A DNA stretch of 64,000 nucleotides, taken from NCBI RefSeq assembly GCF_000708755.2, contig NZ_JGVU02000002.1:1364001-1428000 (forward strand). Direction: 5' to 3'. The DNA comes from Metabacillus indicus LMG 22858. Lineage in GTDB: Bacteria; Bacillota; Bacilli; Bacillales; Bacillaceae. A program made the translations under genes and the position numbers. Under the pieces are notes generated by a model that saw only the letters and a program-made list of their open reading frames with translations, did not search any database and was not told the origin of the DNA. Positions 31,633-41,074 of the stretch are shown here, piece after piece (position 1 is the first letter of the stretch; each line of letters begins with the position of its first letter).

Positions 31633-32364
31633 TTATCGGGCTTGCTGAACGGGCTTATTCATCATGTTCCCGATATCATCAAACAAATCGCGGATATCGG
31701 CATCGATGGACTTTTTATCCTGCCCATTTTCGATATTGTCGTTGATTGTTCTCACACGGGAAAATGTTCCTTCATCTGTGACAACCTGTACGTCTTTTCC
31801 TTTGGCTGCAGGTTTGACGGCATCCATTACGGCATTTTTCACGTTTTTGTCATTCTTGTCGTCTGTGTCAACAGCAACAAGGACCTGGTCTCCATTTACA
31901 AGGGTGCGGACGTCGTCAACGTTTTTCACATCTGCAGCCCGCTCAGAAACCTTTTTAGCCATAGCTTTCTCATTGTCATTGTAATAGCTGATCTGCTTTA
32001 CCTGACCATGATAATTTTCATCGTTGCGGCTGAAACGATTATCTCTCTCGAGCATGCCGTCTTCATTTGAAAGCGGCGCAGTGGGATTATCCATTCTTCC
32101 ATTATGAAAAGCAGTATCCCGATTGTTTACTTTTGTAAAGTAATTATCGTTCATATCGCCTTCCATCATTTCAGTCAGAGGTCCATCATTATCTACGTTG
32201 TCTGCATTGCCATTATTGCCTCGGTGCTCATTTGAATAATAGCCGATCGGTCTGGCATTATCATTGTAGCGCGTATCGAGCGCGCCTTCGTTGTTGTTGT
32301 TACATGCAGCGAGACCTGATGCAGCGACAGCAATTGCAGCAAAAGCAGTAAGTTTATGCCTCAA
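31633..32364 (-). CDS. coxA: YhcN/YlaJ-family sporulation lipoprotein, CoxA-like
   Basis: A 243-residue lipoprotein with a lipobox LAAC at residues 18-21, followed by a long Asn/Asp-rich low-complexity linker (about 22-115) and a C-terminal YhcN/YlaJ domain (about 118-230: KKVSERAADVKNVDDVRTLV, QVLVAVDTDD). Proteins of this family are made in the forespore and found in the inner spore membrane or cortex. B. subtilis coxA lies in the same place, between safA and bofC. The start is TTG with GGGGG eight bases upstream. The Asn-rich linker is longer than I recall for CoxA, so the exact orthology is less certain than the family. Confidence 0.82.
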   Translation of the reverse strand: MRHKLTAFAAIAVAASGLAACNNNNEGALDTRYNDNARPIGYYSNEHRGNNGNADNVDNDGPLTEMMEGDMNDNYFTKVNNRDTAFHNGRMDNPTAPLSNEDGMLERDNRFSRNDENYHGQVKQISYYNDNEKAMAKKVSERAADVKNVDDVRTLVNGDQVLVAVDTDDKNDKNVKNAVMDAVKPAAKGKDVQVVTDEGTFSRVRTINDNIENGQDKKSIDADIRDLFDDIGNMMNKPVQQAR

Positions 32365-32530
32365 TATAAAAACCCCCTGATTTTTCTGATGCGAGCAAAT
32401 CCGCTCTTGTATAGGTTGCTCGTTCAGGAGGGGATTAACCTGTTAGTTAAAGGTAAGTTCTTTAAATAATGGAGAGGAATTTTCACTTGTACCAGCTGCT
32501 GATTTTATTTTATATACGCAGTTAAAAAGC

Positions 32531-32562
32531 ATAAAAAAAAGAGACGAACAGATCCGTCTCTT
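32531..32562 (-). terminator. Terminator after safA
   Basis: Stem AAGAGACG/CGTCTCTT (32539-32546 with 32555-32562), followed on the minus strand by TTTTTTAT. Confidence 0.9.
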
Positions 32563-32571
32563 CAGGCGACA

Positions 32572-34212
32572 TTAGTCTTCTTCTTCTTCGTCAAATCTTG
32601 GCATGGCAAACTGATCACTCTGCCCGAACTGGCCAGGCATCCCGCCAAATTGCCCCTGACCGCCCGGCATTCCTCCGAATTGGCCCGGCATTCCGCCAAA
32701 TTGTCCTTGACCAAACTGACCTGGCATTCCGCCAAATTGACCCGGCATGCCCATTCCGTACCCCGGCTGGCCTCCGAACCCCGGTCCAGGTCCTCCGCAT
32801 CCGCAATCCTCTTTATCCATTGCAGGACTGACTTGAGGCGGCTGGTTGTTATCCGGCGCTCCGCCGTATGCCCCCATCACTTGACCAGGCATGTTTGGCG
32901 CTCCGCCATATGCACCCATTACTTGACCAGGCATGTTTGGCGCTCCGCCATATGCACCCATTACTTGACCAGGCATGTTTGGCGCTCCGCCGTATGCCCC
33001 CATTACCTGACCAGGCATAGGTCCGCCGCCATATCCTCCCTGTTGAGGATATCCGAAACCCGGTCCAGGCATGACTGGGGATACTGGTACACATCCAGGC
33101 GGATATCCATAGCCCGGTCCGCCGAATCCAGGTCCGCCAAATCCTGGTCCGCCTCCATACCCTGGGGCTCCTCCAAATCCTGGACCCCCAAATCCTGGTC
33201 CTCCGAATCCAGGTCCGCCAAATCCAGGCTGCTGCGGGCTGTATGCACCCATTACATCATCATCGTCATCGTCATCAAACGGCATTTGCTGCGGCATTCC
33301 CTGAGGCATTCCCTGCATTCCGCCATAAGGCTGCATTTGCGGGTATCCTCCAAATCCAGGGCCGCCGCCGAAACCAGGTCCGCCGAATCCCGGTCCGCCG
33401 AATCCCGGTCCGCCACCGAATCCCGGACCTCCAAACCCTGGTCCGCCAAATCCAGGTCCAGGCATGACCGGTGATACTGGATAACAGTCATCTCCTCCTG
33501 GGCCCTGATCCATCGCTCCGGCAACCATGCCCGGATTCTGGAACGGCGCTCCCTGCTGGCCGGGAAATCCTTGACCCTGACCCGGGAATCCCTGAGGGCT
33601 TTGCTGGCCGGGACCGCCCTGATAGGCACCCATTACCCCTTGCTGAGGCATGCTTGGTTTGTTTTCCATGTCTTTATCAGCCTCCTCTTTGCTTGCCGGC
33701 GATACATATTTCGGTTTTTCTTTTTCGGCAGGTTTCTCAGCCGGTTTTTCAGCCGGCTTCATCATTTCCGGCATGACATTTGACGGCTTAGGCGGCAGCT
33801 GTGGCTGAGGCGCCTGAGGCATCATCGCCATATTCAGCATGTAATAGTTGTTAATATCAAGCTCCGGATAAGCCGGCTGCTTCATATTAGGTACTGGCGG
33901 TACATAAGGGACAGATGGTTTTTCTTTAGGAACTTCTTTTGGTTTCGTATCTGCCTCACCCATGACTTGCTTCGGTTTTTCCTTTGAAAAAGGATGTTCT
34001 GATTTCGGCATTTCTTTTTTGCCTGAAAAATTAAGCTTCGTTTCGTTTTTCACAGGCACGCCGCCGGTTGGAACCTTTATTTTCATTCCCGGCATAATTA
34101 AATCAGGATTGCTGAGCTGAGAATTCATTTTTTTCACTTCTTCAAAGTCTACACCATATTTTTTGGCAATCTTCCAAAGGGTATCGCCTTTTTGAACAAT
34201 GTGGATTTTCAA
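32572..34212 (-). CDS. safA: Spore coat morphogenetic protein SafA, with long Gly/Pro/Phe repeats
   Basis: A 546-residue protein that organises the inner spore coat. It starts with a LysM domain (residues 1-48, MKIHIVQKGDTLWKIAKKYG ... PGMKIKVPTGG), which binds cortex peptidoglycan, followed by a Lys/Pro-rich region. The C-terminal two thirds are low complexity: many PGFGG units, four tandem 14-residue copies of MPGQVMGAYGGAPN (42-bp DNA repeats at about 32860-33010), the motif VMGAY six times in all, a run of seven Asp, and a GMPGQFG tail. SafA is recruited by SpoVID after SpoIVA; neither is in the window. Repeat number is likely to vary between strains. Plus-strand open frames across this gene are composition artefacts. 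Confidence 0.9.
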   Translation of the reverse strand: MKIHIVQKGDTLWKIAKKYGVDFEEVKKMNSQLSNPDLIMPGMKIKVPTGGVPVKNETKLNFSGKKEMPKSEHPFSKEKPKQVMGEADTKPKEVPKEKPSVPYVPPVPNMKQPAYPELDINNYYMLNMAMMPQAPQPQLPPKPSNVMPEMMKPAEKPAEKPAEKEKPKYVSPASKEEADKDMENKPSMPQQGVMGAYQGGPGQQSPQGFPGQGQGFPGQQGAPFQNPGMVAGAMDQGPGGDDCYPVSPVMPGPGFGGPGFGGPGFGGGPGFGGPGFGGPGFGGGPGFGGYPQMQPYGGMQGMPQGMPQQMPFDDDDDDDVMGAYSPQQPGFGGPGFGGPGFGGPGFGGAPGYGGGPGFGGPGFGGPGYGYPPGCVPVSPVMPGPGFGYPQQGGYGGGPMPGQVMGAYGGAPNMPGQVMGAYGGAPNMPGQVMGAYGGAPNMPGQVMGAYGGAPDNNQPPQVSPAMDKEDCGCGGPGPGFGGQPGYGMGMPGQFGGMPGQFGQGQFGGMPGQFGGMPGGQGQFGGMPGQFGQSDQFAMPRFDEEEED

Positions 34213-34320
34213 CCTTTCCCCCTCCTATGCTTGAAACTTTATCGCATATGATTAGCAGGCAATGATGCCATTCTTCTTCATCACAACTTATGCTTGTGAA
34301 GACAAATATATGTTCAGGGG

Positions 34321-34389
34321 AAAAGAAAAAACTGACAAACACTGGGCCTGGGCAAGCATGTCGCTTACACGGCCGAGTGTCTGCCAGTT
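34321..34389 (-). terminator. Long nested terminator after nadA
   Basis: Minus-strand RNA pairs AACTGGCAGACACT (34389-34376) with AGTGTTTGTCAGTT (34343-34330), 14 bp with two G-U pairs, then TTTTCTTTT. The 32-base loop holds a second GGCC/GGCC and AAGC/GCTT hairpin. Confidence 0.7.
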
Positions 34390-34394
34390 ATGGA

Positions 34395-35504
34395 TTAAAC
34401 GTGCTCGAGCATCCTTTCAAGAGCAAGGACCGCATCCTTTGATGTCTGTTCATCAACGCGAATCTGATTGACCGGTTTCCCTTCATCAATTCCCTCAAGA
34501 GACCAAAGCAGGTGCGGCAGATCAATTCGGTTCATTGTCAAACAAGGACACATGAACGGATTCAGCGAAACAATCTCTTTGTCAGGATGCTGATCAATGA
34601 TCCTCTTAACAAGGTTCATCTCTGTTCCGACTGCCCATTTGCTTCCAGGCTCTGATGCCTCGATGACATCGATAATGTACTTGGTAGAGCCTGCAAGATC
34701 GCTTGCCGCCACAACTTCCCTGCTGCATTCAGGGTGAACAATAATGTTCATATCGGGCTTCGTACTTCTGATATGCTCAATGTTCTGCACGGTGAATTTC
34801 TCATGGACAGAGCAGTGGCCCTTCCATAGAATCACAATAACATCTTCGGGATTGCCGTCACATTCAAGCTCATTTGTATGAGGGTTCCAGACAGCCATTT
34901 TCTCAAGAGGAATGCCAAGGTTATAAGCTGTGTTTCTTCCAAGATGCTGATCAGGCAAAAAGAGAATCCTTTCCTTCTGACCAAAAGCCCAGCTCAGCAT
35001 TTTTTCCGCATTTGAGGATGTGACCGTTGCACCGCCATTTCGTCCGACAAACGCTTTAATGGCAGCCGTTGAATTCACATATGTCAGCGGAAGGATGGTG
35101 TCGCCAAACAATTCCTGAAGCTTGATCCATGCCTGCTCTGTCTGGCTGATATCCGCCATATCGGCCATCGAGCAGCCGGCCCTCATATCCGGCAAAAAGA
35201 CCTTCTGCTGTTCAGTTGTCAGCATATCGGCTGTTTCAGCCATAAAATGCACGCCGCAAAAGACGATGTACTCTGCTTCTTTGTTGGCAGCTGCCGCCTG
35301 TGCAAGCTGCAGGGAATCACCCGTTATATCCGCAAACTGAATCACTTCATCTTTTTGATAATGATGGCCGGGAATCAGCAGTTTTTTCCCGTACCTTTCT
35401 TTAATTGCTTTCACTCGTTCAATCATTTCGTTTTCGCTTAGCTCTTTATAGTGCGGCGGCATTTTTTCATTTGTTTCAAATTGAAGCATATCCAAAACGT
35501 TCAT
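34395..35504 (-). CDS. nadA: Quinolinate synthase A
   Basis: A 369-residue [4Fe-4S] enzyme that condenses iminoaspartate with dihydroxyacetone phosphate to quinolinate. Three cluster cysteines are visible: [24 protein letters not shown] and MCPCLTMN. The N-terminal [13 protein letters not shown] and GDSLQLA motifs are conserved. It is the last gene of nadB-nadC-nadA; its cluster is probably assembled with the divergent NifS. Confidence 0.97.
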   Translation of the reverse strand: MNVLDMLQFETNEKMPPHYKELSENEMIERVKAIKERYGKKLLIPGHHYQKDEVIQFADITGDSLQLAQAAAANKEAEYIVFCGVHFMAETADMLTTEQQKVFLPDMRAGCSMADMADISQTEQAWIKLQELFGDTILPLTYVNSTAAIKAFVGRNGGATVTSSNAEKMLSWAFGQKERILFLPDQHLGRNTAYNLGIPLEKMAVWNPHTNELECDGNPEDVIVILWKGHCSVHEKFTVQNIEHIRSTKPDMNIIVHPECSREVVAASDLAGSTKYIIDVIEASEPGSKWAVGTEMNLVKRIIDQHPDKEIVSLNPFMCPCLTMNRIDLPHLLWSLEGIDEGKPVNQIRVDEQTSKDAVLALERMLEHV

Positions 35505-35519
35505 GTCACGTTCCCCCTT

Positions 35520-36350
35520 CTATTCTACATTCATGCTCAAATCAAGCGCTTTTGCGGAATGAGTCAGCATACCGAGTGAAACATAATCCACTCCTGTGCG
35601 CCCGTAATCTGCTAAATTTTCAAGCGTTATGCCCCCTGATGCTTCTGTAATGATGGATTCAGGTGTGATGGCTGCAAATGCTGCCGCTTCATCCGGGGTC
35701 CGGTTATCAAACATAATGATATCTGCGCGTGCCGAGATGGCCTCGTGCAGCTGCTGTTCCGTTTCAATCTCAACCTCAATTTTGATCATATGACCGGCAT
35801 GCGCTCTTGCTTTTTGAACCGCTTCAGCTATTGAACCCGCGCTTGCAATATGGTTATCTTTCAGCATGATGCCGTCATACAGTCCAAATCTGTGGTTGTA
35901 CCCTCCTCCGCACCTGACTGCATATTTTTCAATCATTCTGAGGCCCGGGGTCGTTTTTCTTGTATCGCAGATTTTCGTATGATCTGAATTCAGCAGCTTT
36001 ACCGCCTGATTGGTCAGCGTCGCAATTCCGCTCATCCGCTGCAGGAGATTCAGCACGACTCGCTCTCCTGTCAATATGGATGCAATCGGTCCGGTCAGGA
36101 CAGCCGCCTTTTCGCCCCTGGAAATGGCCTCTCCGTCCCGCTTCAGAACCTGGACTGTAACCCGCGGGTCTAACACGGCATATCCGGCTTTCACCACGTC
36201 TGCACCGGCGAAAATGCCATCTTCCTTCGCACGGATAACGGCAGAACCTGTCTGGCCTTCCGAAAAAATAAACGTGCTCGTTGCATCAAAATCTCCGATG
36301 TCTTCTGCAAAAAAACCTTCCAGCTGCTTTTTTAATTTAAGTAAATTCAA
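35520..36350 (-). CDS. nadC: Quinolinate phosphoribosyltransferase (decarboxylating)
   Basis: A 276-residue enzyme making nicotinate mononucleotide from quinolinate and PRPP. Motifs: EDIGDFDATS at the N-terminus, RMSGIATLT, TRKTTPGLRMIEKYAVRCGG (catalytic Arg/Lys and His), and EASGGITLENL. It overlaps the nadB end by 14 bases, indicating translational coupling, and is 15 bases upstream of nadA. Confidence 0.97.
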   Translation of the reverse strand: MNLLKLKKQLEGFFAEDIGDFDATSTFIFSEGQTGSAVIRAKEDGIFAGADVVKAGYAVLDPRVTVQVLKRDGEAISRGEKAAVLTGPIASILTGERVVLNLLQRMSGIATLTNQAVKLLNSDHTKICDTRKTTPGLRMIEKYAVRCGGGYNHRFGLYDGIMLKDNHIASAGSIAEAVQKARAHAGHMIKIEVEIETEQQLHEAISARADIIMFDNRTPDEAAAFAAITPESIITEASGGITLENLADYGRTGVDYVSLGMLTHSAKALDLSMNVE

Positions 36351-37908
36351 TGATCTTCACCTCTGAATGTTGTTGATAGCTGCACCCTTTTTTCGAAAGA
36401 AGAATTTGTTTTTTCAGCCAGAATGCATCATTTGAATCTGGAAAATCCAATCTGCAGTGACCCCCTCTGCTTTCGGTCCTCTGCAGAGCAGCCGATACAA
36501 TCAGCCAGCCTGATGTCATCATGTTAAGACGTTCTGCACTATCATTTGTGAGGTCTTTCACATTAATAGCCCAATACGGCCTCAGCCATTTTTCAAACCA
36601 GTGCAAAGCTTTTGCAAGTTCTTCCTCCGTCCGTTCAATTCCCGCATATGCGGTCATAACCTGCTGAATGTCTTCCCGTTCCGGCAATTCGATGTCTGCA
36701 GGATGTGAGATTGCTTGTGTATCCGTTTTTAGATCAACTGTTTCCTGGATGCTCTGAATCTTGTTTGCGAGACGCTTTCCGAAGACCAGACCTTCAAGCA
36801 GGGAGTTGCTCGCCAGCCTGTTTGCCCCATGAACCCCCGTGCACGCCGTTTCTCCTGCAGCATAAAGCCTGCTGACAGATGTCCGGCCATGCAGATCGGT
36901 CTTGATGCCGCCCATTAAAAAATGCATGCCCGGCGCCACCGGGAGCAGTCCGTTTTCAATTACTATGTTATATTTCCGGCACATCGCCGTAATGGTCGGA
37001 AACCGTTCTTCAAAGTTTAAAACCGGCAGGATGTTCAGATAAACGCTGCGCCCTTTTTTGATCTGCGAAAAGATAACGCGTGCAACGATGTCTCTCGGCG
37101 CAAGGTCTTTAAGAGGATGGATGCCTTCCATGATCCGTTCGCCCAAATCATTTTGAAGAAAGGCCCCTTCCCCTCTTACTGCTTCAGAGATCAGTCCGGC
37201 ACACCCTCCGCCTGCAAGCAGCATCGTCGGGTGAAACTGGGTAAATTCCATATCCGCAAGCACCGCGCCTGCTCTATATCCAAGCGCTAAACCGTCTCCT
37301 GTTATGCCGTCCGCATTGGACGAGTGCAGATACAGCTTTCCGCATCCGCCTGTCGCAAGAATTGTATGCTGTGCGGTGTGCCTGTTTACAAGTCCGTTCT
37401 GAGATCTTGAAACAGCACCGAGACATACTCCGTTTTCCACAATCAATTCAAGCACCATTTCATTTTCATGGATGACCGTGTTTTCATTCAGGCAAGACAA
37501 AAGAAACCGCATCATCGCTCTTCCTGTGGCATCTCCTCCTGCATGGAGAATTCGGCTGAAGCTGTGAGCGCCTTCCATGCCGAGAAGGAGCTCGCCTCTG
37601 CTGTCCCTGTCAAAAGGAAGCCCTTTTTCCGCCAGTGAAAGAACGTCTTTTGCTCCCTCCCTGACAAGCAGCTCAACTGCCTCTTCATCATTATGAAAAT
37701 GGCCGGCATTAAGCGTATCCTCGGAATGGCTCTTGTAACTGTCATTCGCACGAATGGCTGCAGCAATCCCGCCTTGAGCAAGCATTGAATTGCTGCTGAC
37801 TTTCGCCCCTTTGGTCAGGATGGTCACATGTTTCGTTTTTTGCAGCTGACAGGCTGCAGATATAGCTGCGATGCCGCTTCCAATGATTAATACGTCCGTT
37901 TGAGGCAA
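36337..37908 (-). CDS. nadB: L-aspartate oxidase
   Basis: A 523-residue flavoenzyme of the succinate dehydrogenase/fumarate reductase group that oxidises aspartate to iminoaspartate. FAD site VLIIGSGIAAISAACQL, then SMLAQGGIAAA, GMEGAHSFSRILHAGGDATG and HPTMLLAGGG with the active-site His/Arg. The TTG at 37908 (MPQTDVLIIGSG) has GGGGG eight bases upstream and is preferred over the ATG at 37923. It is first in the nadB-nadC-nadA operon, next to the NiaR operator. Confidence 0.95.
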   Translation of the reverse strand: MPQTDVLIIGSGIAAISAACQLQKTKHVTILTKGAKVSSNSMLAQGGIAAAIRANDSYKSHSEDTLNAGHFHNDEEAVELLVREGAKDVLSLAEKGLPFDRDSRGELLLGMEGAHSFSRILHAGGDATGRAMMRFLLSCLNENTVIHENEMVLELIVENGVCLGAVSRSQNGLVNRHTAQHTILATGGCGKLYLHSSNADGITGDGLALGYRAGAVLADMEFTQFHPTMLLAGGGCAGLISEAVRGEGAFLQNDLGERIMEGIHPLKDLAPRDIVARVIFSQIKKGRSVYLNILPVLNFEERFPTITAMCRKYNIVIENGLLPVAPGMHFLMGGIKTDLHGRTSVSRLYAAGETACTGVHGANRLASNSLLEGLVFGKRLANKIQSIQETVDLKTDTQAISHPADIELPEREDIQQVMTAYAGIERTEEELAKALHWFEKWLRPYWAINVKDLTNDSAERLNMMTSGWLIVSAALQRTESRGGHCRLDFPDSNDAFWLKKQILLSKKGCSYQQHSEVKIIEFT

Positions 37909-37930
37909 AAAAATAACCCCCATTCTTTAC

Positions 37931-37946
37931 AAGTGTCTTGACACCT
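37931..37946. promoter_or_regulatory. NiaR (nicotinate repressor) operator
   Basis: Palindrome GTGTCTTGACAC (37933-37944) within AAGTGTCTTGACACCT, resembling the NiaR box recalled from Bacillus. It covers the -35 of nifS and lies just upstream of nadB, so one site can repress both divergent operons. Confidence 0.8.
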
Positions 37947-37967
37947 ATATTTACACAAAACTAAACT
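37938..37967 (+). promoter_or_regulatory. Sigma-A promoter of nifS-niaR
   Basis: TTGACA (37938-37943), 18-base spacer, TAAACT (37962-37967). The -35 hexamer lies inside the NiaR palindrome. Confidence 0.65.
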
Positions 37968-38001
37968 AATGACAAGAGATTTTTTTGGAGGAGAGAATGG
38001 G

Positions 38002-39144
38002 ATGATCTATCTTGATTACGCAGCAGCAGCTCCGCTCAGCGAAGAGGCTCTTCATGTTTTTTCTGAAGCGTCCAGGAAGGCGTTTGCCAACAGCAACAGT
38101 CTTCATGATGAGGGAGATCTGGCCGGTTCATTGCTTGAGGCATGCCGCAGCAAGCTCGCAGGACTTATCGGCGGTACGGCTAAGGGAATTTGCTTTACAT
38201 CAGGCGGCAGCGAGTCAAATGTCCTTGCTGTTGACACTCTTTTAGCGAATGCGGAGGGAAAAAATCACATCATTGCATCCGCATTAGAGCATTCGTCGAT
38301 CTATAACTATTTGATGTTTTTACAGGGGAAAGGCTATGAGGTAACATTTTTAATGCCGGACAATCATGGTAAACTACATGTGGACAGCATTAGAGAAGCA
38401 CTGCGCGAGAACACCGCCCTAGTGACCGTTCAGCACGTAAATTCGGAAATAGGATGTATTCAGAATCTGCAGGAGATTGGTGAGTGGCTTTTAAAACAGC
38501 CGGTTTATTTTCACAGTGACTGTGTTCAGTCTTTCGGGAAGGTCTCTCTTAAGGCTGATGAATGGGGGCTTGATGCAGTGTCCCTTTCAAGCCATAAAAT
38601 ATACGGGCCAAAAGGGGTCGGCTGTTTATATTTAAATCCGAAACATGTTTTAAAACCGTACATTCACGGGGGAACACACGAAAATGGGTTCAGGGCAGGC
38701 ACCGTAAACGTTCCCGGTATCGCAGCTTTTGCAGCTGCAGCTGAACAGGCATGTTCGGGTATGGAATCTGAATCTTTAAGGCTCAGCGAATTGCGGGACG
38801 TTTTTTTCGAGATGCTGAAGCCCTTTAGAGATCATGTGCACATCATCAATGAGCACAGCCCAGATCAGGTGCCGTCGATTATCGGCCTTCACATAAAAGG
38901 AATCGAAGGGCAGTACATGCTGCTTGAGAGCAACCGGAGAGGCGTGGCCATTTCAACAGGAACGGCCTGTCAAATCGGCATGCAGGAGCCTTCCAGAGCT
39001 CTTCTTTCCACCGGCTTGCCGCCTCAGGCTGCCCTGCAGTACATCAGGATCTCAACAGGTAAATACACCACGGCTGATGATCTGAAAAAAATGGCCGGCA
39101 TTATCGGCCGGACGCTCAGTGAAAGACAGGCAGAAAGGACGTAA
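38002..39144 (+). CDS. nifS: NifS-type cysteine desulfurase of the NAD locus
   Basis: A 380-residue PLP enzyme (MIYLDYAAAAPLSEEAL) with cofactor lysine in SLSSHKIYGPKGVG, His in ASALEHSSIYNY and catalytic cysteine in ISTGTACQIGMQEPS. In Bacillus this divergent NifS supplies sulfur for the NadA iron-sulfur cluster. The start at 38002 has GGAGGAG upstream; the frame-opening ATG at 37969 lies at the promoter end and is rejected. It is followed after six bases by niaR. Confidence 0.94.
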   Translation: MIYLDYAAAAPLSEEALHVFSEASRKAFANSNSLHDEGDLAGSLLEACRSKLAGLIGGTAKGICFTSGGSESNVLAVDTLLANAEGKNHIIASALEHSSIYNYLMFLQGKGYEVTFLMPDNHGKLHVDSIREALRENTALVTVQHVNSEIGCIQNLQEIGEWLLKQPVYFHSDCVQSFGKVSLKADEWGLDAVSLSSHKIYGPKGVGCLYLNPKHVLKPYIHGGTHENGFRAGTVNVPGIAAFAAAAEQACSGMESESLRLSELRDVFFEMLKPFRDHVHIINEHSPDQVPSIIGLHIKGIEGQYMLLESNRRGVAISTGTACQIGMQEPSRALLSTGLPPQAALQYIRISTGKYTTADDLKKMAGIIGRTLSERQAERT

Positions 39145-39150
39145 GAAAGA

Positions 39151-39687
39151 ATGAAAATTCCGGGTAATGAAAGAAGAAATGTGATCCTTAACTGGCTGAA
39201 GGAAGCGGATGAACCGCTGAAGGGGAGTGAGATTGCGCAGCGGACCAATGTGAGCAGACAGGTCATTGTGCAGGATATCTCTCTTCTGAAAGCTCAAAAT
39301 GAACCGATTCTTGCCACAAGTCAGGGCTATGTGTATGTCATGCAGGACAAAGAAGAGCTGCCTGTTTACAAGCGGATCATCGCAAGCAGCCACGGCCCTG
39401 AAGCAACAGAAGAAGAGCTGAACCTGATTGTGGACCACGGGGTAACAGTCAGGGATGTGATCATTGAACATCCTGTCTACGGGGAACTGACGGCCTCGAT
39501 CATGGTCAGCAACCGCAAGGAAGTCAAAGATTTCATCAAAAAAATTGAAGACCGCAACGCCGCCTATTTGTCACAGCTGACAGAAGGTCTCCACCTTCAC
39601 ACCCTGGCAGCGGACAGGCAGGAAAAAATAGATGAAGCGTGCGCTGCACTGAAAGTGGAAGGATTTTTAGTGGATGAAGACGATTAA
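39151..39687 (+). CDS. niaR: NiaR, nicotinate-responsive transcriptional repressor
   Basis: A 178-residue regulator with an N-terminal HTH_11 winged helix (RRNVILNWLKEADEPLKGSEIAQRTNVSRQVIVQDI split across 10-45) and a C-terminal 3H domain (about 75-170) with the metal-binding histidines in ASSHGPE, VDHGVTVRD, IIEHPVYG and GLHLHTLA. NiaR represses NAD biosynthesis when niacin is plentiful. It is co-transcribed with nifS and so probably represses itself through the 37931-37946 palindrome. B. subtilis name: yrxA. Confidence 0.94.
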   Translation: MKIPGNERRNVILNWLKEADEPLKGSEIAQRTNVSRQVIVQDISLLKAQNEPILATSQGYVYVMQDKEELPVYKRIIASSHGPEATEEELNLIVDHGVTVRDVIIEHPVYGELTASIMVSNRKEVKDFIKKIEDRNAAYLSQLTEGLHLHTLAADRQEKIDEACAALKVEGFLVDEDD

Positions 39688-39691
39688 AAGT

Positions 39692-39724
39692 AAAAAACCG
39701 GCCTGAAGCACAGGCCGGTTTTTT
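39692..39724. terminator. Bidirectional terminator between niaR and pheA
   Basis: A perfect 14-bp inverted repeat AAAAAACCGGCCTG (39692-39705) with its complement (39711-39724); A- and T-tracts are part of the stem. The pheA stop codon overlaps its right end. Confidence 0.92.
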
Positions 39725-40580
39725 AAATGGCATAAGCCGAATATGTCCCTAAAATCCTGACTCCGCAGCCAAGGGCTTCAAGCTCTGCCGTTGCACCCGG
39801 GATAAGGACTTCATCTAATTGCATATCAATGTCCACGATAAAAAAGTAATTGCCTAGGCCTGTTTTCATCGGCCGTGACTCAATCTTTGAGAGATTGAGC
39901 TTTCTCCATGAAAAGGCTGAGAGCACCTGATGCAGGGCTCCTGACTGATCGGACGGAAGGGTGATCATCAGGGTTGTTCGGTCAGTTACTTTCCTTAAAT
40001 TTGTTCTGAAGGATGCTGCCTTGTCGGGATGAAGCACGGCAAAGCGCGTATGGTTATGAGGATAATCGTGTATATCCTTCCTGACCATTTTCAGTCCGTA
40101 TTCCTCTGCTGCCAGCTCATTTGCAATGGCCGCAACTTTTTCTTCAGGATGTTCCTGTATGTATTTTGCAGCAGCACCTGTAGAGGTCGCATTTTCGTAG
40201 GCTGCATCCGGAAGCTCCCGGTGCAGGAATTTATGGCACTGGGCAATGGCGTGGGAGTGGGAGTATACTTTCTCCGTCTCTTCCCAGCAATGTTCTCTTT
40301 CAGGATGCACCAATAAATGCTGCTGGATCGGGGCAACAATCTCCCCTACAATCGGCAGCGGCTGTTCGTGCACGAGGTAATCCACTGTTAAATTAACAGA
40401 TCCTTCAAGAGCATTCTCAAGCGGAACTACCGCCACATCGATTTCACCAGCCGCAACGGCATCTATGCATTTTGGTATATTCAAAAACGGAATCTGCTCT
40501 GCTTCATCTTCAAAATATTTCGTCACTGCAAGATGAGTAAACGTAGCTGCAGGCCCTAAATAGCCAACCTTAAAAGACAT
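39723..40580 (-). CDS. pheA: Prephenate dehydratase
   Basis: A 285-residue monofunctional enzyme converting prephenate to phenylpyruvate. The catalytic domain has GYLGPAATFTHLAV, PLENALEGSVNLTVD, NATSTGAAAKYI and HNHTRFAVL; the C-terminal ACT domain has the phenylalanine-binding KIESRPMKTGLGNYFFIVD. No chorismate mutase is fused, as usual in Bacillus. It follows pheB by 17 bases. Confidence 0.96.
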   Translation of the reverse strand: MSFKVGYLGPAATFTHLAVTKYFEDEAEQIPFLNIPKCIDAVAAGEIDVAVVPLENALEGSVNLTVDYLVHEQPLPIVGEIVAPIQQHLLVHPEREHCWEETEKVYSHSHAIAQCHKFLHRELPDAAYENATSTGAAAKYIQEHPEEKVAAIANELAAEEYGLKMVRKDIHDYPHNHTRFAVLHPDKAASFRTNLRKVTDRTTLMITLPSDQSGALHQVLSAFSWRKLNLSKIESRPMKTGLGNYFFIVDIDMQLDEVLIPGATAELEALGCGVRILGTYSAYAI

Positions 40581-40597
40581 ACTTGTAATCCTCTCCT

Positions 40598-41041
40598 CTA
40601 AGCTCCAGATCCTAATATCTCTACTTTCTCAACAAATTCAAGCCGTTTAAGCTTTGCCATGACACTGTTTATATCTTCTCTCATTCCATTTGTGTTCAGG
40701 GACAGCGTGACGTTAGCCCTCCCCTGAAGAGGAATGGTCTGGTGAATCGTCAGAACATTGCACCCTGCCGATGCGACAACTGCAAGCAGCTGGGACAATG
40801 TGCCGGAACGGTCCTCAAGATGGAAGAAAAGGGTAATAATCCGTTCATTCACCATGGTGTGAAACGGAAAAACGGCATCACGGTATTTATAATAGGCGCT
40901 TCTGCTCATATCCACACGCTGAACAGCTTCTGCAACCGATTCCGCTTTTTTCCGCTCAATGAGCTGCTTCACTTCTAGTGTTTTTCTCATGGCTTCCGGC
41001 AGAACATCTTCTCTTACTAAAAAAAAGGTTTCTTCTTTCAT
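40598..41041 (-). CDS. pheB: ACT-domain protein PheB (UPF0735 family)
   Basis: A 147-residue protein with an N-terminal region ([23 protein letters not shown]) resembling a small DNA-binding or helical segment, with [17 protein letters not shown], and a C-terminal ACT domain ([36 protein letters not shown] split across 75-110). It probably binds an amino acid and affects phenylalanine metabolism; its role is not proven. The obg-pheB-pheA order matches B. subtilis. Confidence 0.92.
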   Translation of the reverse strand: MKEETFFLVREDVLPEAMRKTLEVKQLIERKKAESVAEAVQRVDMSRSAYYKYRDAVFPFHTMVNERIITLFFHLEDRSGTLSQLLAVVASAGCNVLTIHQTIPLQGRANVTLSLNTNGMREDINSVMAKLKRLEFVEKVEILGSGA

Positions 41042-41074
41042 GACCTTCTCCTTTATGAAAACTGCACTTTTTTT

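Noticed and set aside
32860-33010. 42-bp direct repeats considered as a mobile or CRISPR-like element
   Set aside because: They are in frame within safA and encode a 14-residue protein repeat.
32650-33474. A 274-codon plus-strand open frame opposite safA
   Set aside because: Ser/Arg-rich low-complexity mirror image of the Gly/Pro repeats in safA; no start signal, and safA is well supported.
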